NCBI RefSeq assembly: GCF_000818015.1
Contig: NZ_CP007511.1
Coordinates: forward strand, 1,412,001-1,476,000
Source: Stutzerimonas balearica DSM 6083
GTDB lineage: Bacteria > Pseudomonadota > Gammaproteobacteria > Pseudomonadales > Pseudomonadaceae
Direction of reading: 5' to 3'
Length of the DNA: 64,000 bases
In this document: piece by piece, positions 52,393 through 62,680 of the stretch
Numbering within the stretch: the first letter of the stretch is position 1
Layout of the letters: each line of letters begins with the position of its first letter
Position numbers and translations under genes: made by a program
Notes under the pieces: model-generated
The model's database searches: none
The model's input: only the letters and a program-made list of their open reading frames with translations
Told to the model about the DNA's origin: nothing

Positions 52393-53832
52393 ATGTCTTT
52401 CAATATCGGCCTCAGCGGCATGCGCGCCGCCAGCAAGGACCTCAACGTCACCGGTAACAACATCGCCAACGCCGGCACCGTCGGCTTCAAGCAGTCGCGG
52501 GCGGAGTTCTCCGATGTCTACGCGGCGTCCGTGCTGGGAACCGGCAAGAATCCACAGGGCAGCGGGGTGCTGCTGAGTAACGTTTCGCAGCAGTTCAATC
52601 AGGGCAACATCAATTACACGCAGAATGCCCTCGATCTGGCGATCAATGGCAACGGGTTCTTCCAGGTCAGCAACAATGGCGCACTGAGCTATACGCGTGC
52701 CGGTTATTTCGGTACCGACCGTGACGGCTTCATCGTCGACAACTTCGGCTACAAGTTGCAGGGCTATCCGGTCGATGGTAGCGGCAACCTGCAAAACGGT
52801 GTGATCGGCGACATGCGTGTCCAGACGACCAACCAGGCGCCGAAGGCTACCAGTGCGATCAACACCACCTTCAACCTGAATTCGGCGTTGAGCACGCCGA
52901 CTACCTGGCAGGCGACCTACGATTCGTACCTGCAGACCAATGCCGCCGATCCGGCTGCACCGACCGCGGCGGAACGGACAGCTGCAGCGGCGGCTGCCGG
53001 TGCCACATTCGACCCCACCGACCCGACTACCTACAACAGCTCGACTTCGCTCAACATTTACGATTCTCAGGGCAACGCTCACGTACTGACGCAGTATTTC
53101 GTCAAGACAGACGCCAATACCTGGGATATGAAGGTGCTGGTCGACGGTCGCAACCCGGCCGATCCGGCGCAAGAGCCGCCTCAGCCGTACGTAATGGGCT
53201 TGACCTTCGATTCCACCGGCAAGCTGACCGGTGTCGATAACGGTGGCTCGACCTTGTTCAGCGTATCGCCTGATCTCAAGGTCACGCTCAACAGCGCTAC
53301 CGCGGCCGATCCCAATGGCGGCTGGGTGCCAGCCATCAGTAATGGCGGCAATCCTCCGACCTGGACGGCCAACGGTGCGCTGGCCAACCCGGCGGGAATC
53401 GTCATGGATTTCAGTCAGGCGACTCAGTTCGCCAGCTCCTTTGCGGTCAATAGCGTTGCCCAGGACGGCTATACCACCGGTGAGCTGGCCGGTCTGGAAA
53501 TCGACGACACCGGCGTGATCTTCGCGCGCTACACCAACGGCCAGTCAAAGGTGCAGGGGCAGATCGTGCTGGCCAACTTTGCCAACGTGCAGGGCCTGAC
53601 CCCGGTAGGCAAGACTCAGTGGGTTCAATCCTTCGAGTCGGGTGAGCCGGTTGTGGGTACGCCGCGCTCGGGTACGCTCGGCGCCCTGCAAGCCGGTGCG
53701 CTCGAAGACTCGAACGTCGAGCTTTCCGATCAACTGGTCAATCTGATCGTTGCGCAGCGCAACTACCAGGCGAATGCCAAGACCATCGAGACCGAAAGCG
53801 CGGTGACCCAGACGATTATCAACCTGCGCTAA
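52393..53832 (+). CDS. flgE: FlgE, flagellar hook protein
   Basis: A 479-aa hook subunit. The N-terminal motif is FNIGLSGMRAASKDLNVTGNNIANAGTVGF and the C-terminal motif is VAQRNYQANAKTIETE. The variable middle has an Ala-rich insert (about 178-208) that makes the protein longer than the enteric form (402 aa). Followed by a stem-loop and by the flgF promoter. Confidence 0.94.
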   Translation: MSFNIGLSGMRAASKDLNVTGNNIANAGTVGFKQSRAEFSDVYAASVLGTGKNPQGSGVLLSNVSQQFNQGNINYTQNALDLAINGNGFFQVSNNGALSYTRAGYFGTDRDGFIVDNFGYKLQGYPVDGSGNLQNGVIGDMRVQTTNQAPKATSAINTTFNLNSALSTPTTWQATYDSYLQTNAADPAAPTAAERTAAAAAAGATFDPTDPTTYNSSTSLNIYDSQGNAHVLTQYFVKTDANTWDMKVLVDGRNPADPAQEPPQPYVMGLTFDSTGKLTGVDNGGSTLFSVSPDLKVTLNSATAADPNGGWVPAISNGGNPPTWTANGALANPAGIVMDFSQATQFASSFAVNSVAQDGYTTGELAGLEIDDTGVIFARYTNGQSKVQGQIVLANFANVQGLTPVGKTQWVQSFESGEPVVGTPRSGTLGALQAGALEDSNVELSDQLVNLIVAQRNYQANAKTIETESAVTQTIINLR

Positions 53833-53893
53833 CGCTAGAGGGTGGCAGTATCACCTTGCCGCCCACGGCAGTATTCCGCCGCTTTACCCGCAG

Positions 53894-53909
53894 AGGCCCG
53901 AAAGGGCCT
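53894..53909 (+). terminator. Stem-loop after flgE
   Basis: AGGCCC (53894-53899) pairs with GGGCCT (53904-53909) around GAAA, followed after a few bases by TTTT. It is a likely terminator of flgBCDE before the separate flgF promoter. Confidence 0.6.
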
Positions 53910-53965
53910 TTGCCCGTTTTGAATAACTAGCTGATTTAAAAGATAAAAATTAGTTGGTTCTGGCC

Positions 53966-53981
53966 TGGCATGGGCCTTGCT
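53966..53981 (+). promoter_or_regulatory. Sigma-54 promoter of flgFGHIJKL
   Basis: TGGCATG-GGCC-TTGCT, with GG at 53967-53968 and GC at 53979-53980 (10 nt between). It is 54 nt before the flgF start. Confidence 0.9.
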
Positions 53982-54034
53982 AAATCTCTATCGACTTCAG
54001 CTTGGCGCGTCAAAACCTGCGCCTGGAGAACTCG

Positions 54035-54775
54035 ATGGACAAGATGCTCTATGTGGCCATGACCGGCGCCAGCCAGAACGCACGGGCGCAGCAGGCCCAT
54101 GCGAACAACCTGGCGAACATCTCGACTACGGGGTTTCGGCGCGATTTCGAGCAGGCACGCTCGATGCAGGTCTTCGGCGACAGTTTTCCGTCGCGCGTGT
54201 ACGCGATGAGTGAGCGCCCCGGCACGGATTTCACCTCGGGAACCCTGCAGGAAACCGGACGCGATCTGGACGTGGCCGTGGAGGGCGAAGGTTGGCTGGC
54301 CGTCCAGGCAGCCGATGGCAGCGAGGCCTATGTGCGCACCGGCAGCCTGAATGTCGATGTCCTGGGCGTGCTGCGCACTGCGGACGGTTTGCCGGTGATG
54401 GGTAATGCCGGCCCGATAGCCATTCCCCCGGAAGAGAAGATCGAAATCGGGCATGACGGCACCATCAGCATTCGTGCGCTGGGTGAAGACCCGAATGTGG
54501 TGGTCAGCGTCGATCGCTTGAAGCTCGTCAATCCCGACCCGGCGCAGCTTGAGAAGGGCACCGACGGCCTGATCCGCATGAAGAACGGTCAGCCCGTGGA
54601 GGCCGATGCGGCCGTTCGGGTGACCTCGGGTTTTCTCGAGTCGAGCAACGTCAATGCGGTTGCCGAAATGACCTCGATGCTGGCGTTGTCTCGCCAGTTC
54701 GAACTGCACGTGAAAATGATGCGAACCGCCGAGGAAGATGCGGCGGCCATGTCTCGCGTCCTGCAAATCAGCTAA
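54035..54775 (+). CDS. flgF: FlgF, proximal rod protein
   Basis: A 246-aa rod protein with the motif ARAQQAHANNLANISTTGFRRD near its start and SSNVNAVAEMTSML near the end. GGAG 7-8 nt before the ATG. First gene of the flgF-L operon. Confidence 0.94.
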   Translation: MDKMLYVAMTGASQNARAQQAHANNLANISTTGFRRDFEQARSMQVFGDSFPSRVYAMSERPGTDFTSGTLQETGRDLDVAVEGEGWLAVQAADGSEAYVRTGSLNVDVLGVLRTADGLPVMGNAGPIAIPPEEKIEIGHDGTISIRALGEDPNVVVSVDRLKLVNPDPAQLEKGTDGLIRMKNGQPVEADAAVRVTSGFLESSNVNAVAEMTSMLALSRQFELHVKMMRTAEEDAAAMSRVLQIS

Positions 54776-54803
54776 TCAGCGCGTCGCGCCGAGGAGAAAG
54801 CAC

Positions 54804-55589
54804 ATGCTTCCTGCACTCTGGGTCAGCAAGACCGGCCTGTCCGCTCAGGACATGAACCTGACCACCATCTCCAACAACCTGGCGAACGTCTCGACGACCG
54901 GTTTCAAGAAGGACCGAGCGGAGTTTCAGGATCTGCTTTACCAGATCCGTCGCCAACCTGGTGGCCAGTCGACACAGGACAGCGAGTTGCCGTCGGGCCT
55001 GCAACTGGGTACCGGTGTGCGCATCACCGGCACGCAGAAGATTTTCACCACCGGCAGCCTGCAGACCACCGAGCAGCCGCTGGACATGGCCATCAATGGC
55101 CGTGGTTTCTTTCAGGTCCTGTTGCCCGACGGCACGGTGTCCTACACCCGTGACGGCAGCTTTCATCTGAATGCCGACGGCCAGGTGGTGACTTCCAACG
55201 GCTACGCGCTTGAACCGGCGATCGTGGTACCGCCGGAAACCCAGACCTTTACCGTGGGCGAAGACGGGACCGTGTCGGTCACCACCTTCGGCAATCCGCA
55301 GCCGCAGATCATTGGCAACCTGCAGACGGCCGACTTCATCAATCCGGCCGGCTTGCAGGCAATGGGCAACAACCTGTTCCTGGAGACCGCTGCCAGTGGC
55401 GCGCCGCAAGTCAGCACGCCGGGCCTCAATGGCCTCGGCACGGTGCTGCAGAACACCTTGGAAAATTCGAACGTGAGCGTCGTCGAGGAGTTGGTGAACA
55501 TGATCACTACGCAGCGCGCCTACGAGATGAATTCCAAGGTGATCTCGACCGCCGACCAGATGTTGTCCTTCGTCACCCAGCAGCTCTGA
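54804..55589 (+). CDS. flgG: FlgG, distal rod protein
   Basis: A 261-aa distal rod subunit. It opens [35 protein letters not shown], with the C-terminal motif [15 protein letters not shown] and the final [20 protein letters not shown] precedes the ATG. 28 nt after flgF. Confidence 0.95.
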   Translation: MLPALWVSKTGLSAQDMNLTTISNNLANVSTTGFKKDRAEFQDLLYQIRRQPGGQSTQDSELPSGLQLGTGVRITGTQKIFTTGSLQTTEQPLDMAINGRGFFQVLLPDGTVSYTRDGSFHLNADGQVVTSNGYALEPAIVVPPETQTFTVGEDGTVSVTTFGNPQPQIIGNLQTADFINPAGLQAMGNNLFLETAASGAPQVSTPGLNGLGTVLQNTLENSNVSVVEELVNMITTQRAYEMNSKVISTADQMLSFVTQQL

Positions 55590-55663
55590 CGGGCGCTGGC
55601 CGTTGTAGGCGGGGCATGTCGTTCCGTCGCCGTTTCAATGGCCCTGAAAGGCTTGAGGTACTT

Positions 55664-56359
55664 ATGAGCCGCATGATGTTTGCTTTCTCCCTGGCCTCGG
55701 CCTTGACGCTGAGCGGCTGTGTCGCGCCGGCGCCCAAGCCGAACGATCCCTACTACGCACCGGTGTTGCCGCGTACGCCGCTCCCGGCGGCGCAGACCAA
55801 CGGTGCCATCTACCAGGCGGGCTTCGAAACCAACCTGTATGACGACCGCAAGGCCTTCCGGGTCGGCGACATCATCACCATCACGCTCAACGAGCGTACC
55901 CAGGCCAGCAAGAACGCCAGCTCGCAGATTTCGAAGGACAGCAATGCCAACATAGGGCTCGGATCGCTGTTCGGTGGCGCGGTCTCGATGGCCAACCCGC
56001 TTACCGGTAACAACATGTCGCTCGGCGCTGAATTCGATGCCACCCGAGAGGCGTCGGGCTCTGGCCAAGCAGGGCAGAGCAACAGCCTCTCTGGCTCGAT
56101 TACCGTCACGGTCTCCGAGGTGCTGCCCAACGGCATCCTGGCGGTGCGCGGTGAGAAATGGCTGACGCTCAACACCGGCGATGAGTTGGTTCGTATCGCC
56201 GGCCTGGTGCGTTCGGACGACATTTCGACTGACAACACCGTGTCTTCCATGCGCGTTGCCGATGCGCGCATCACCTATTCCGGGACCGGCGCGTTCGCCG
56301 ACGCCAGCCAGCCGGGGTGGTTGAGCCGCTTCTTCGTCAGCCCGCTGTGGCCGTTCTGA
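55664..56359 (+). CDS. flgH: FlgH, L-ring lipoprotein
   Basis: A 231-aa outer-membrane lipoprotein. The lipobox LSGC (Cys about residue 18) is followed by the L-ring domain with [20 protein letters not shown] and [25 protein letters not shown] 3-4 nt upstream of the ATG. An in-frame upstream start gives no lipobox at the right place. Confidence 0.94.
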   Translation: MSRMMFAFSLASALTLSGCVAPAPKPNDPYYAPVLPRTPLPAAQTNGAIYQAGFETNLYDDRKAFRVGDIITITLNERTQASKNASSQISKDSNANIGLGSLFGGAVSMANPLTGNNMSLGAEFDATREASGSGQAGQSNSLSGSITVTVSEVLPNGILAVRGEKWLTLNTGDELVRIAGLVRSDDISTDNTVSSMRVADARITYSGTGAFADASQPGWLSRFFVSPLWPF

Positions 56360-56370
56360 GGACCACCGAC

Positions 56371-57471
56371 ATGTGTGCAAGACTTCTCGTGCTTCTCGGT
56401 CTGCTGTTGGTAGGGGTTTCGGCGCATGCCGAGCGTCTGAAGGATATCGCCAGCATCAGTGGTGTACGAACCAACCAGCTGATTGGCTATGGCCTGGTGG
56501 TCGGCCTCAATGGAAGCGGCGACCAGACTACGCAGACGCCCTTTACCGTGCAGACCTTCAACAACATGATGGCCCAGTTCGGCATCAAGGTACCCAATGG
56601 CGGCAATGTGCAGCTGAAGAACGTCGCGGCGGTTTCCGTGCACGCTGAGCTCCCGCCATTTGCCAAACCGGGGCAGACGATCGACATCACCGTATCGTCG
56701 ATCGGCAACGCCAAGAGCCTGCGTGGCGGCAGTCTGCTGATGACGCCGCTCAAGGGTATCGATGGCAATGTCTACGCGGTGGCGCAGGGCAACCTGGTCG
56801 TCGGCGGCTTCGATGCCGGTGGCGCCGACGGCTCGCGCATCACGGTCAATGTGCCGTCGGCCGGTCGTATTCCCAGCGGCGCCACTGTCGAGCGCCCGGT
56901 GCCGAGCGGCTTCAATCAGGGCAATACGCTGACGCTGAATCTGAATCGTCCCGATTTCACCACCGCAAAAAATATCGTCGACCAGATCAATGAACTGCTT
57001 GGCCCGGGCGTGGCCCAGGCGCTCGATGGGGGATCGATCAGCGTGACCGCGCCGCTGGATCCAGGCCAGCGCGTCGATTACCTGTCGATTCTGGAAAATC
57101 TGCAGGTCGAGGTTGGCCAGGCCGTGGCCAAGGTGATCATCAATTCCCGTACCGGCACCATTGTGATTGGCCAGAACGTCCGCGTTCAGCCGGCGGCGGT
57201 GACACACGGAAGCCTGACGGTGACGATTACCGAGGATCCGCAGGTCAGCCAGCCGGAGCCGCTCTCGGGTGGGCAGACCGTTGTGCTGCCGAACTCCAAG
57301 GTCAAGGCCGAGCAGGAGGCCAAACCGATGTTCAAGTTCGGCCCGGGTACCACGCTGGATGACATCGTCCGCGCCGTGAACCAGGTCGGCGCAGCACCGA
57401 GCGACCTGATGGCGATTCTTGAGGCGCTCAAGCAGGCCGGTGCGTTGCAGGCCGATCTGATTGTGATCTAA
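56371..57471 (+). CDS. flgI: FlgI, P-ring protein
   Basis: A 366-aa periplasmic ring protein with a signal peptide (ending AHAE). The mature sequence starts [20 protein letters not shown], a family signature, and has [16 protein letters not shown] and the C-terminal [14 protein letters not shown]. FlgA helps its assembly. 11 nt after flgH. Confidence 0.96.
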   Translation: MCARLLVLLGLLLVGVSAHAERLKDIASISGVRTNQLIGYGLVVGLNGSGDQTTQTPFTVQTFNNMMAQFGIKVPNGGNVQLKNVAAVSVHAELPPFAKPGQTIDITVSSIGNAKSLRGGSLLMTPLKGIDGNVYAVAQGNLVVGGFDAGGADGSRITVNVPSAGRIPSGATVERPVPSGFNQGNTLTLNLNRPDFTTAKNIVDQINELLGPGVAQALDGGSISVTAPLDPGQRVDYLSILENLQVEVGQAVAKVIINSRTGTIVIGQNVRVQPAAVTHGSLTVTITEDPQVSQPEPLSGGQTVVLPNSKVKAEQEAKPMFKFGPGTTLDDIVRAVNQVGAAPSDLMAILEALKQAGALQADLIVI

Positions 57472-57485
57472 GGGGTTTGGCGGTT

Positions 57486-58661
57486 ATGGATACTCGACTC
57501 GGCGCCGGCCGGCGTAGCCTGGACAGCGGAAGCTACAACGATCTCAATCGGCTGAGCCAGCTCAAGGTCGGCAAGGAGCGCGACAGCCAGGAGAACGTCC
57601 ACAAGGTCGCCCAGGAGTTCGAGTCGCTGTTTCTGAACGAAATGCTCAAGTCGATGCGCTCGGCGACCGATGTACTGGCCAAGGACAGTCCATTCAACAG
57701 CCCGGCGGCCAAGCAGTACCAGGAAATGTACGACCAGCAGCTCTCTGTGAGCCTCTCCAAGGAAGGCGGCGGTATCGGTCTGGCCGATGTGCTGGTGCGC
57801 CAGTTGAGCAAGCAGACCGCTTCGACCAGTCGGCCCAATCCGTTCGCCCAGGTCGAGCGCACCCAGGCGGCGGCCTGGCCGCAGAATCCGGGGCAGGCAA
57901 CCGAGTCGTCGCGTGACGATTCTCGCTTGCTCAATCAACGACGGCTGGCGATCCCTGGGCGCCTGGCGGAACGGCCACTCGCCGAAACCCCAGCGGCGAC
58001 GGCCGCGGTTGTCGGCGATGCCACTCCGCAACCGCTGGTGGACCTCAACTGGAAGCCTGCTACCGCATTCGCCGCTCCCAAGGAGCGCGCGCTGATCGTC
58101 AATGGCGTCGAGGCCGGAAAGGGCGTCGCAGCCAGTCGGACCCGTTTCGATTCGCCGCAGGATTTCATCTCTACCATGCTGCCGATGGCCGAAAAGGCCG
58201 CCGAGCGCCTGGGCGTCGAACCGCGCTTCCTGGTGGCCCAGGCGGCGCTGGAAACGGGCTGGGGCAAGTCGATGATTCGCCATCGCGACGGCACCGACAG
58301 CCACAATTTGTTCGGTATCAAGTCGACCGGCTGGCAGGGCGAGTCGGCGGCCGCCACCACTACCGAGTACGTCAACGGCATGGCCACGCGTCAGGTGGCC
58401 GGCTTCCGTGCGTACGACTCCTTCGAGCAGAGCTTCAACGACTACGTGAACCTGCTGCAGAACAATGACCGCTATCGCTCTGCGATCCAGGTGGCCAGCC
58501 AGACCGGCGATTCCGAACGTTTCGTCCGCGAATTGCAGAAGGCCGGCTACGCGACCGACCCGCAGTATGCGCGCAAGATCAGTCAGATCGCGCGCAAGAT
58601 GCAGACCTATCAGACCGTCGCCGATGCAGGATCGGCGCCCGCCATGCGGACCAGAGGCTAA
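57486..58661 (+). CDS. flgJ: FlgJ, rod cap with muramidase (glucosaminidase) domain
   Basis: A 391-aa protein. The N-terminal rod-binding domain (about 30-110) has FESLFLNEMLKSMRSATDV. The C-terminal glucosaminidase domain (about 215-370) has QAALETGWGKSM and NLFGIK. It caps the rod and opens the peptidoglycan. Start ATG at 57486 is preferred over TTG at 57477, because the AGGGG site is at the right distance. Confidence 0.93.
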   Translation: MDTRLGAGRRSLDSGSYNDLNRLSQLKVGKERDSQENVHKVAQEFESLFLNEMLKSMRSATDVLAKDSPFNSPAAKQYQEMYDQQLSVSLSKEGGGIGLADVLVRQLSKQTASTSRPNPFAQVERTQAAAWPQNPGQATESSRDDSRLLNQRRLAIPGRLAERPLAETPAATAAVVGDATPQPLVDLNWKPATAFAAPKERALIVNGVEAGKGVAASRTRFDSPQDFISTMLPMAEKAAERLGVEPRFLVAQAALETGWGKSMIRHRDGTDSHNLFGIKSTGWQGESAAATTTEYVNGMATRQVAGFRAYDSFEQSFNDYVNLLQNNDRYRSAIQVASQTGDSERFVRELQKAGYATDPQYARKISQIARKMQTYQTVADAGSAPAMRTRG

Positions 58662-58664
58662 TTC

Positions 58665-60677
58665 ATGGCTGATCTACTCAATATTGGCCTGTCGGGCCTA
58701 TCCGCCAGCAAGACGCAGCTGTCGATCACCGGGCACAACGTGACCAACGTGAATACCCCTGGCTATACGCGTCAGGACGCGACGCAAGCCACGCGTACGC
58801 CCCAGTTCAGCGGTGCCGGCTATATCGGTTCGGGTACCTCGCTGGTCGAAGTACGGCGCAGCTATAGCGAGTTCCTGACCGCGCAGTTGCGCAACAGCAC
58901 CTCCTTGAGCCGGGACGTCGAGGCCTATAAAAGCCAGATCGACCAGCTCGACTCGCTGCTGGCCGGTACCACTACCGGCATCACACCGTCACTCAACAGC
59001 TTCTTCTCGGCTCTGCAGACCGCAGCCGAAGACCCTGCCAACATTCCGGCACGTCAGCTGGTGCTCGCCGAGTCCGAAGGGCTGGCGCGCCGCTTCAACA
59101 CGGTTTACGACCGGCTCTATCAGCAGAACGATTCGCTGAACAAGCAGATGCAGACCGTCACTGACCAGGTCAATCGGCTTGCTGGCAGCATCGGCAGCCT
59201 CAATGATGCAATCGCGGTGGCCGCGGCGAACGGCAAGCAGCCCAATGATCTGCTCGACCAGCGCGATGAAGCCGTGCGGCAGCTTTCGCAGTACGTCGGC
59301 GTGACGGTCGTTCCGCAGGACGACAGCTCGTTCAACATCTTCGTGGGTAGTGGCCAGCCTTTGGTGGTCGGTGCGACGGTCAACCGCCTGGAGGTTCGCC
59401 CCGGCAGCAGCGACCCCACCCGTGCCCAGGTCGACTTCGTCAGTGGCAGTTCGCGGCAGACGGTTACTACGATGCTCAGTGGCGGCGAACTGGGTGGCCT
59501 GATCCGCTACCGCGAAGAGGTGCTTGACCCAACCCTGAACTCGCTCGGCCGGCTGGCCCTGAGCGTTGCGGACGAAATGAACGCACAGTTGGGCCAGGGC
59601 CTGGACCTGAAGGGCAACGTCGGTGTCGATCTGTTCAAGGACATCAACTCGCCGGATCTGGTCGACAAGCGCAGCTATCCGACGGGCGTGAATGTCAATA
59701 TCACCGACACCAGCCAGCTAGGCACCAAGGATTACGAAATCGAGATCGTCAGCCTTGATGGCGCGGGCGGTGGGACCTACCGCATTCGAGAAGCGGGTGG
59801 CGCCTGGAGCAATGGCGCTTTTGGTGACGACAAGTTCGGCTTCTCTCTTGATCTGGCTGGTGGCAACACGCTCGGCGTCGGCGATCGCGTGCAGATCATG
59901 CCGACCCGTCGTGGTGCGGCGGGTATCAGCGTCGAGCTGGACCAGGCAGACCAACTGGCTTTCGCATCGCCTGCACGCGCCGAGGCGGACATACAAAATG
60001 CTGGTACTGGCAGCATTACCCAGCCCAGTCTGATTTCCGCGCCGTCTCCGATCGATCGGGATGCACTCAAGGTGGCGTTCACGGCGTTGCCAGCGCTGCA
60101 GGCCAACGTAGCGGCCGATGGCAGCTACACGCTGGATCCGGCAGCTCTGCCTGCGGGCTGGAGCTACGTCGATCAAGCGGGCAACCCCACGACCCCGACT
60201 CTTCAATCGGGAAGCGGCAATACGCTGCGGCTGGCCTATACAACCGCAGGCGAGACGTACCAGTTCGAGTTTTCCATGAATGGCCGGCCGCAAACCGGTG
60301 ACAAGTTCGCCCTGACGTTCAACCAGAGTGGCGTGTCCGACAACCGCAACGCGCTGGCACTGGTGGACCTGCAGAACAAGCAGGTGCTAGGCGTAACGGT
60401 AGCCGCTGACGGCTCGGTGTCGGGTGCCAGCTTCACCGATGGCTACGGCGAGCTGGTCGAGCGTGTCGGTACGCTGACTGCCCAATCCCGTTTGGACAGC
60501 GAAGCCACGGGCGCCATCCTCAAGCAGGCTACGGATAATCGAGATTCGTTATCGGCAGTCAACCTCGACGAAGAGGCCGCCAACCTGATCAAGTTCGAGC
60601 AGTACTACAACGCCTCGGCACAGATCATTCAAGTTGCACGTTCTCTGTTCGATACCTTGATCAGCACCTTCCGCTAA
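58665..60677 (+). CDS. flgK: FlgK, hook-filament junction protein 1
   Basis: A 670-aa junction protein. It opens with NIGLSGLSASKTQLSITGHN and TNVNTPGYTRQD, the FlgK signature, and ends in the conserved helix VNLDEEAANLIKFEQYYNAS. The middle is a long variable region. It is the longest of the flg proteins here, as usual in Pseudomonas. FlgN is its chaperone. Confidence 0.95.
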   Translation: MADLLNIGLSGLSASKTQLSITGHNVTNVNTPGYTRQDATQATRTPQFSGAGYIGSGTSLVEVRRSYSEFLTAQLRNSTSLSRDVEAYKSQIDQLDSLLAGTTTGITPSLNSFFSALQTAAEDPANIPARQLVLAESEGLARRFNTVYDRLYQQNDSLNKQMQTVTDQVNRLAGSIGSLNDAIAVAAANGKQPNDLLDQRDEAVRQLSQYVGVTVVPQDDSSFNIFVGSGQPLVVGATVNRLEVRPGSSDPTRAQVDFVSGSSRQTVTTMLSGGELGGLIRYREEVLDPTLNSLGRLALSVADEMNAQLGQGLDLKGNVGVDLFKDINSPDLVDKRSYPTGVNVNITDTSQLGTKDYEIEIVSLDGAGGGTYRIREAGGAWSNGAFGDDKFGFSLDLAGGNTLGVGDRVQIMPTRRGAAGISVELDQADQLAFASPARAEADIQNAGTGSITQPSLISAPSPIDRDALKVAFTALPALQANVAADGSYTLDPAALPAGWSYVDQAGNPTTPTLQSGSGNTLRLAYTTAGETYQFEFSMNGRPQTGDKFALTFNQSGVSDNRNALALVDLQNKQVLGVTVAADGSVSGASFTDGYGELVERVGTLTAQSRLDSEATGAILKQATDNRDSLSAVNLDEEAANLIKFEQYYNASAQIIQVARSLFDTLISTFR

Positions 60678-60689
60678 CAGGCAGCCGTC

Positions 60690-61916
60690 ATGCGAATTTC
60701 CACCTTGCAAGCGTTCAACAATGGCGTCTCGGGGCTGCAGCGCAACTATGCCAATGTGACCCGTACGCAGGAGCAGATCAGTACCGGTGACCGCATCTTG
60801 ACTCCGGCGGATGACCCGGTCGCGTCGGTACGCCTGTTGCAGCTCGATCAGCAGCAGAGTGTGCTCGATCAGTACAACTCGAACCTGACTGCGGCGAAGA
60901 ACAGCCTGACCCAGGAAGAGGTCACGCTCAATTCGGTCAATACCGTGTTGCAACGGGTGCGTGAACTCGCCGTGCAGGCTGGCAACGGCGCGCTCGATCC
61001 GGAGGATCGCAAGTCGATTGCGTCCGAGCTGCGCGAGCGCGAGGACGAGCTGCTTTCCTTGATGAATACGCGCAATGCCCGCGGGGAATATCTGTTCTCC
61101 GGTTTCCAGGGCAAGACTCAGCCATTCGTGCGCACCGGCGATGGCAGCTATCGCTACGACGGTGACGAGGGGCAGCGCAAGCTGCAGATCGCCAGCTCGT
61201 TGAGTGTGCCCATCAGCGATAACGGGAAGTCGATATTCGAGAATGTAACCAATGCCGCTCGCGTTACGGCCGTCACGGCGACTGGTGACGGGTCGCCTTC
61301 GGCGCTTGCCATTTCCGCGCCTCTGGTGAGTGACGAAGTGGCATTCGCTGGGCTTGGCGACATCAGCATCACCTTCAGCGCCAGCCCGAACGAGCGCAGT
61401 TACACCGTGACCGATGCGAACGGCAATACCTTGGGCTCGGGTAGCCTAGATGATGATCCCGATCAGGAGGACAAGCTGGTCTTTGGTGGCGTCACCCTGT
61501 TCGTGAACGGTAATCCCTCCGCCTCGGGCGAAACCATCACACTCAGCCAGACCGGCAACCAGAAACAGGGGATTCTCGACACCATCGCGGGCTTGCGGCA
61601 AGCGCTGGAGACCACTGGCACAGCCAACGAGGACGTGCGCGACGCCGTTGGTGCGGCGCTGACCAACCTCGACCATGGCATGGTCAGTGTCGACGCGGCG
61701 CGCGGCAACATCGGCGCGCGCTTGAATGTGATCGAGTCGACGCTGACCGACAACGAAGATGTGGCGCTGGTCAACAAGGCGGTTCAGGCGGAACTGCGTG
61801 AACTCGACTACCCCGAGGCGCTGTCGCGCCTGTCGATGCAAAGCGTTGTGCTGCAGGCTGCCCAGCAGAGCTATGTAAAAATCAGTGGGCTGAGCCTGTT
61901 CAACGTGATGCGCTGA
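60690..61916 (+). CDS. flgL: FlgL, hook-filament junction protein 3
   Basis: A 408-aa protein with the flagellin-like N-terminal helix MRISTLQAFNNGVSGLQRNY and the C-terminal domain ending QSYVKISGLSLFNVMR. It has EEVTLNSVNTVLQRVRELAVQA. Last flg gene of the operon in this window. Twelve nt after flgK. Confidence 0.95.
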   Translation: MRISTLQAFNNGVSGLQRNYANVTRTQEQISTGDRILTPADDPVASVRLLQLDQQQSVLDQYNSNLTAAKNSLTQEEVTLNSVNTVLQRVRELAVQAGNGALDPEDRKSIASELREREDELLSLMNTRNARGEYLFSGFQGKTQPFVRTGDGSYRYDGDEGQRKLQIASSLSVPISDNGKSIFENVTNAARVTAVTATGDGSPSALAISAPLVSDEVAFAGLGDISITFSASPNERSYTVTDANGNTLGSGSLDDDPDQEDKLVFGGVTLFVNGNPSASGETITLSQTGNQKQGILDTIAGLRQALETTGTANEDVRDAVGAALTNLDHGMVSVDAARGNIGARLNVIESTLTDNEDVALVNKAVQAELRELDYPEALSRLSMQSVVLQAAQQSYVKISGLSLFNVMR

Positions 61917-62042
61917 GGTATGAAGCGTTTCGCAAAAATGCCCGGGCAGGTTTGACACCCGACAAACGCTGTCCGAAGCTGCGGCGGCTACGGAGCAGGA
62001 TGTCCCGTAGCCTCATCGTTCAGATCATAAGGACATGACTTC

Positions 62043-62363
62043 ATGAAAATGACGCTTCTGCGTTCCATGCTTTTGGCAACCGCGCTTTGCGGTGTCTCCG
62101 CAATCAGTCACGCGGCTCCCAATCAGGCCGATGGCGCACCATCTGCTCCTAGCGCTGCCGCTGTGCAGGCAATGGTCAACCTGAACACGGCAGATGCCGA
62201 GACCCTTGGCCGCGAACTTACTGGCATTGGCGCGACCAAGGCCCAGGCTATCGTCGCTTATCGCCAAGCCCATGGCCCGTTCCAGTCAGTGGACGAGCTG
62301 CTTGAGGTCAAAGGCATCGGAGCGGCCACGCTGGAAAAAAACCGCAGCAAGCTCCATCTGTGA
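62043..62363 (+). CDS. ComEA-like helix-hairpin-helix DNA-binding protein
   Basis: A 106-aa exported protein. The signal peptide ends at about SHA (residue 24). The (HhH)2 domain (about 42-106) has [29 protein letters not shown] and [18 protein letters not shown], as in ComEA. Without a membrane anchor, it is the short periplasmic form that is common in naturally transformable Gram-negatives, where it binds incoming DNA; natural transformation is well known in P. stutzeri. Not part of a com operon here. Confidence 0.88.
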   Translation: MKMTLLRSMLLATALCGVSAISHAAPNQADGAPSAPSAAAVQAMVNLNTADAETLGRELTGIGATKAQAIVAYRQAHGPFQSVDELLEVKGIGAATLEKNRSKLHL

Positions 62364-62680
62364 AGGAAAGGCGGACCCGTTGGTCCGCCTGTCTCTCGAA
62401 CCCTCGCTCTGTCGTCAGGTCCGAACTGAAGTCGTTTCGACATCAGGCGGGCCTGGTTATGCACATTTCGCCACACTCCGAACGATCCAGCGCAATGATT
62501 CTGAGGAATGCTGATAGGCATAGCTAACTGCTTGTTTTTAAAGCAGTTGAAGTGTTGATCAAAAATGCGCCGTTCTGTTGTTGGGCCTTGGCAGTACTGA
62601 CTTGCCGGCATCGATCCAGGCTATTTCCACAGAGTTGTCCACAGCTTCGGTGGATAACCGAATCCCACGGAGTTGCCGAC
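62364..62680. other. 317-bp gap with stem-loop and DnaA-box-like sequences
   Basis: GGCGGACC pairs with GGTCCGCC around CGTT (62370-62389) just after the comEA-like gene, without a T-run. At 62622-62657 there are three 9-mers close to the DnaA box: TTTCCACAG, TTGTCCACA and, on the other strand, TTATCCACC. No gene is seen in between. Confidence 0.45.
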
